From NCBI GenBank assembly GCA_030584105.1, contig CP129491.1, positions 2,170,001 to 2,234,000 on the forward strand: a DNA stretch of 64,000 nt. Direction: 5' to 3'. Numbering within the stretch: position 1 is the first letter of the stretch; every line of letters starts with the position of its first letter. The DNA is from UTCHB3 sp002050155. GTDB lineage: Bacteria > Bacteroidota > Ignavibacteria > Ignavibacteriales > Ignavibacteriaceae. This document shows, in pieces, positions 60,325-64,000 of the stretch. A program made the translations under genes and the position numbers. The notes under the pieces are model-generated. The model ran no database searches, was not told the origin of the DNA, and saw only the letters and a program-made list of their open reading frames with translations.

Positions 60325-63036
60325 ATGAGTACTATTCTTTCTACTGAGTTATTATCACTTCTTCACCATGTGGAACTAAATAAGAGCGGTTGGTGGGAAG
60401 AATCTGTCCAAAGTTTCATTTCAGTTGCTTTTATTCAAAATGGAAATGCCTGGATGGTAGATTCTGAAATTATACAATTTTTGACCGAAAAACTTGAACT
60501 ACAGATTGATCAAGATCGTATCAAAAAACAAATTGAAGTTATGTTGTCTAAGAAAATGCTGAAATATTCAGATGGAAAATTTAATTTATCAATAACTTTT
60601 TATTCAGAATACTCAGAAAATTATCAACAACAATTAGATGTAGAAAATAAAGCAAAGAAATGTTTTTTTGAAATTAGTCGGCTCATCGATCAACAAACAG
60701 ACCCCGAACAACTATGGAGTGAGTTTAATAATCAACTTTTAAATCCTTTGATAAAAGAGAGTGGCGTAAAAACTATTGAGATAATTACAGGGGCAAATTC
60801 ACACTCTTTCGAAGAATTTAGTCGATTCACGAATTATCTTTCCAAATATGCTGAGAAAAAAACTAAGATTCAAGAAATTTTGGTTAAATTCTTAAATTCT
60901 AAAGATGAAAATGTCCATAAATACTTGCTTACAAGGTTAAGTGCTTACTTTTTCCTTGCGGCTACAAATTTAGATACCGGAACAATAGACCATATTTATT
61001 CTCTTTCAAAAATGCAAACAAATCTTAAAGTATTCGTTGATACGAATTTCTTGCTTAGTTTACTCGATTTGCATGATAATCCGTTAAATGATGCTTCAAA
61101 CTCTCTAAAAACGTTGGTAAATGAGATTAATAAAAAAGTGAATGTAAAATTCTTTATTCTTCCAATTACAATCAGTGAATTTCAAAATTTAATAAAAAAA
61201 ATCAGTGAACGATTACGAGAGCTAAACCCGCAACTCAACCAGGCAATTGCTTTAGAAGAAAATCCAAATATTAGTGGTTTAATAAAACGCTATTACCAAA
61301 AATGCCGTGAGAAAAATTCGATAATAAAAATTGATGATTATTTTGGACCATATTTAAACAATTTTAGTTCTGTTATAAGAAACAAAGGATTGGAAATTTA
61401 TCAGGTTGATTTATCAGAATATGAAACTGACAGAAAAGTTATTGATGATATTGACTTTCAGATAAATTACCGTTTCAGTAAATCTGAAAAAGAGGGTAAA
61501 TTTTATGGTTGGTCTGAAGAACAAAAAGAAAATGAAAAATCTATTATGCATGGTAAATTTAACCATGATTGTCAAATTTGGCATTATGTTAATGATCTAA
61601 GACCGGAATATATAGATTCAATAAAAGAGGTCGAACATTGGATATTAACTTTAGATTTTAATTTCTTAGAATTTGATCGAATTAAGCTTATTCAGATGAA
61701 TAAGAAGATTGCCACATGTCTTCACCCTAAAGACTTTATAGCATTACTACAATTTTGGGTCCCTCGGACACAAAAACTTGAAGATGCAATTTTAGGTAAC
61801 ATTCAATTACCGTTATTATTTAAAGAGATTGATATTAATAAAGAAAAAGCAATAATACAAATTCTAGAAGCTATTTCACATTTTGAAAACAGCGAAGATT
61901 TCAGTCCCGAATTAGTAGCTGAAATTTTAACCGAAATCGCTCTTAAAGGTAAAATTATCCAAAGTAATTCAGTTGAAGTAAATGTTCAATTAATTCAGTC
62001 GGAAATACTACAAAAGTACGATTCATTAAAGGAATCGCATCAAAAAGTCAACAAAGAAAATGAAACATTTAGAAAAGAATTAAAAGAATTAGAACAATCG
62101 ATTAATGAGAATATCTCTCGTTCTTTAGGACGTCGGAGAAATTATCATATTGATGGGATGATTGAACGGAAAAAGATACAAATTCAAGAAATCACCATTA
62201 GGATTTCTGACAAAGAAGAATTAATCAATCGAGCAAACAAAGAATATATTCAAACCCGAAAACAAATAAAACATAGGATATTATCTATCTTTAAGGGAGC
62301 AACATATTTAGAATTATTAAGAGATAAAATTCAGAAGAAATATTACAATAAAAATGAAATTGACCTTTTAAAATTAGAAGAAGCTTCGCTTAAAAAAGAA
62401 TATGATGAGCTTCAAGAATTGAATAAAAATGAAAATATTATCATTTTTTGCGAAAATACAGATTCTGAATTATTGAATGATTTAGGCTATCAGGGTATTT
62501 ATTTCTCACCAGTAAAGAATAGTAACGAAGTTTTTATCAAGACAAGAGCAAATAACACATTTTTTGGGTTGCGTGATCGTGATTTTTTGATCGACGAGGA
62601 AATTAATAAGATTAGAGAACTCCACCCAAATTTGCAGATTTTAGAATATTACTGTTTAGAAAATTATCTATATCACCCTGAAAATCTTAACAGCCTTGGT
62701 TTAGAAAACTTTACAATAAACGAATATCTTAACGAATTAATCAATCAAAAGAAAAATAAAATAAAGAAGATCATACTGAACATAAAGAATTCTCGCAGCT
62801 CGTATGAAGAGTTTAAATTACCCCAAGAAAAAATTAAACAGAATGAAGAAATATTGTTCGAATATTTGGAATCAGATGATATTGAAAAATTTCTCAAAGC
62901 CTTTAGTCTAAAATCTGAATTTGATAAATCTTGTTTGTCTAAGTACAATCTTAATAAAAAAAAATTGGCTTCAACACGATGGTTTAAAAGTAGGATCGAT
63001 AAACTTCTTGAGTCATTGGAACTCTCAGATAGTTAA
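60325..63036 (+). CDS. PIN nuclease + coiled coil + DUF4435/TOPRIM-like protein
   Basis: The ATG at 60325 with AAAGG at 60311-60314 is chosen over an in-frame TTG at 60301; the product is 903 residues. Residues about 235-450 are a PIN domain: VFVDTNFLLSLL (D239), TISEFQNLI (E285), NHDCQIWHYVND (D415) and ILTLDFNFLEFD (D444), a complete acidic set. Residues about 555-705 are a strong coiled coil. Residues about 704-790 read IIIFCENTDSELL (E710), FGLRDRDFL (D751, D753) and YYCLENYLYHPENL (E779), the layout of a DUF4435/TOPRIM-type nuclease or primase-like metal site. The N-terminal 230 residues are helical and unknown. AT-rich like its neighbours. It is predicted to be a self-contained nucleic-acid effector. 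Confidence 0.82.
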   Translation: MSTILSTELLSLLHHVELNKSGWWEESVQSFISVAFIQNGNAWMVDSEIIQFLTEKLELQIDQDRIKKQIEVMLSKKMLKYSDGKFNLSITFYSEYSENYQQQLDVENKAKKCFFEISRLIDQQTDPEQLWSEFNNQLLNPLIKESGVKTIEIITGANSHSFEEFSRFTNYLSKYAEKKTKIQEILVKFLNSKDENVHKYLLTRLSAYFFLAATNLDTGTIDHIYSLSKMQTNLKVFVDTNFLLSLLDLHDNPLNDASNSLKTLVNEINKKVNVKFFILPITISEFQNLIKKISERLRELNPQLNQAIALEENPNISGLIKRYYQKCREKNSIIKIDDYFGPYLNNFSSVIRNKGLEIYQVDLSEYETDRKVIDDIDFQINYRFSKSEKEGKFYGWSEEQKENEKSIMHGKFNHDCQIWHYVNDLRPEYIDSIKEVEHWILTLDFNFLEFDRIKLIQMNKKIATCLHPKDFIALLQFWVPRTQKLEDAILGNIQLPLLFKEIDINKEKAIIQILEAISHFENSEDFSPELVAEILTEIALKGKIIQSNSVEVNVQLIQSEILQKYDSLKESHQKVNKENETFRKELKELEQSINENISRSLGRRRNYHIDGMIERKKIQIQEITIRISDKEELINRANKEYIQTRKQIKHRILSIFKGATYLELLRDKIQKKYYNKNEIDLLKLEEASLKKEYDELQELNKNENIIIFCENTDSELLNDLGYQGIYFSPVKNSNEVFIKTRANNTFFGLRDRDFLIDEEINKIRELHPNLQILEYYCLENYLYHPENLNSLGLENFTINEYLNELINQKKNKIKKIILNIKNSRSSYEEFKLPQEKIKQNEEILFEYLESDDIEKFLKAFSLKSEFDKSCLSKYNLNKKKLASTRWFKSRIDKLLESLELSDS

Positions 63037-63147
63037 ATTTAATTCGAATTAGTGTCCCATTTAATATTCCGAACACTGAACCAAAACAGATTTAATTCTA
63101 TATCAATTAACTTAGTTAATCAACAATTAAGATTGAACAGCTACAGT

Positions 63148-63425
63148 TTATAATTCTTCGGAAATCTCCGGCAGTGTTTTTTCAAATTCTATTTGAAGGA
63201 ATTTCAGATATGTCCGGTTCGTTTTAGTCAGAGATATTGCTTATTGACACCAATTTTTAGCGGCGTTATCTTTAAGTTTTACTTCAATATCTTCTCGCTC
63301 CTTTTTTTCAATTATCCGGTTAGTTCATCACTTGTAATAGCAATAAAATCAGTGAGGCAATTTCTAATATTCGCATTGTTTTACCAAATATTTATCGTAA
63401 GATTCAAATCTATTTTCGTGGCTTC
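63148..63425 (-). pseudogene. Likely decayed gene fragment with several frameshifts
   Basis: On the minus strand, protein-like segments occur in successive frames: HENRFESYDKYLVKQCEY, NCLTDFIAITSDELTG, IEKKEREDIEVKLKDNAAKN and SLTKTNRTYLKFLQIEFEK, the last ending at TAA 63148-63150. They are in gene order with stops or shifts between them. The family is not recognised. The piece lies just downstream of the PIN gene, antisense to it. Confidence 0.45.
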
Positions 63426-63428
63426 CCA

Positions 63429-63944
63429 TTATTTTAATTTAATTTGAAAGGCACTGATCAAACCATCTTCTGCTCTTTTTCGTACATCGATTAAATCGGC
63501 ATCAGTTGCCATTGTTTTAGGAATCTGCAAAGAAAACTCTAATTCTTTACCTGATTCGATATCTACACGGTAGTAACCGGGCAAAGGTTTACCTAAAATT
63601 TCGCCATTTTTTAGAATAAAAATATCTTCACCACTCAAAATAAAAGGTTCAAAACTTGTGTTTTTTATTTTAAGTTTCAAACTTGAGTGATATAAGTTAG
63701 TGGTATCATACGATATTACTGTCAGTTTGATTGTTAACTTTCGTAAAATTTTTGTTGATGTAAGACCCTGCGCACCCAAATACTGATATGAAATATTAAA
63801 TTCTTTATTTGGCATTGTTACACTTGGTGTAAGTTTTGAAGAATCAATTTTCACCTCAGGTTTTACCGTAACTTTGACTTCTTCTTTGCAACCAAATATG
63901 AAAATGCCAACTACAACTACAGAAAGGTAAATCAAGATTTTCAT
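63429..63944 (-). CDS. Putative lipoprotein
   Basis: The 171-residue protein has a lipoprotein signal: hydrophobic VVVVGIFIFGCKEE with a cysteine at about residue 19. The mature part is a single beta-rich domain of unknown family (LTIKLTVISYDTTNLYHSSLKLKIKN). It should be anchored to a membrane. It is the last gene in the window; the 56 bases beyond its start hold its upstream region. Confidence 0.75.
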   Translation of the reverse strand: MKILIYLSVVVVGIFIFGCKEEVKVTVKPEVKIDSSKLTPSVTMPNKEFNISYQYLGAQGLTSTKILRKLTIKLTVISYDTTNLYHSSLKLKIKNTSFEPFILSGEDIFILKNGEILGKPLPGYYRVDIESGKELEFSLQIPKTMATDADLIDVRKRAEDGLISAFQIKLK

Positions 63945-64000
63945 TACTTCATTCCTTTTATATTTTATTGATGATTATGTTGTGTATGATGATTTTGAAA

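Noticed and set aside
63193..63447. 84-residue plus-strand gene rich in Phe and Ile
   Set aside because: It is antisense to the decayed minus-strand segments, runs into the lipoprotein stop region and has no domain.

Overview
The window reads as a chromosome piece from a member of the Ignavibacteria/Bacteroidota-Chlorobi side of the tree. Three secreted proteins end in the NYPNPFNP-type C-terminal domain used by the type IX secretion system in that group. Two genes are preceded by TAnnTTTG promoter boxes typical of Bacteroidota. This placement is an inference from family habits; no rRNA, tRNA, CRISPR array, transposase or integrase was found.

Layout. 1-31 kb is mostly housekeeping and envelope genes: the end of a hemG-glgA pair, an M14 peptidase, a YccF membrane protein, a RecQ-phosphoribosyltransferase fusion overlapping a DprA-like gene, hflX, two type IX-sorted surface proteins, a large sortilin-like propeller protein, a methyltransferase-glycosyltransferase pair, a YHS protein, outer-membrane proteins, an ATP-grasp protein, a candidate small RNA, and an amylase-glgX pair that belongs with glgA to glycogen/maltodextrin metabolism.

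31.9-48.9 kb is a defence island on the minus strand. It holds (i) a three-gene operon of DNA methyltransferase, a protein with two GHKL ATPase modules (one MORC/MutL/Hsp90-like, one histidine-kinase-like) and a receiver-domain protein; (ii) a membrane protein built from three families of tandem repeats; (iii) a restriction-modification cluster of two adenine-methylase-like genes and a GIY-YIG/helicase protein; (iv) a 5.3-kb cassette with a membrane-anchored repetitive coiled-coil protein, a superfamily-1 helicase-nuclease and a DUF932 protein. The cassette lies between two direct repeats of 189 identical bases that copy the 5' end of a methylase gene, so the methylase stays intact.

49-57.5 kb returns to core genes: a PQQ-type sugar dehydrogenase, a TIGR01777 epimerase, a HAD phosphatase, two tiny membrane proteins, and aromatic amino-acid genes (tyrA, then DAHP synthase/chorismate mutase). 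The latter is preceded by a leader peptide with eight consecutive aromatic codons and a terminator/antiterminator pair, a clear attenuator. 57.9-64 kb is AT-rich again: an HD phosphohydrolase overlapping a SocA/Panacea-like gene, then a large PIN + coiled-coil + TOPRIM/DUF4435-like protein flanked by decayed gene fragments, and a lipoprotein.

A recurring oddity is short tandem duplication around stop codons or gene ends, seen at six or more places, plus several minisatellites. The best candidates for undescribed systems are the methylase/dual-GHKL/receiver operon, the PIN-TOPRIM single-gene system and the repeat-flanked cassette.
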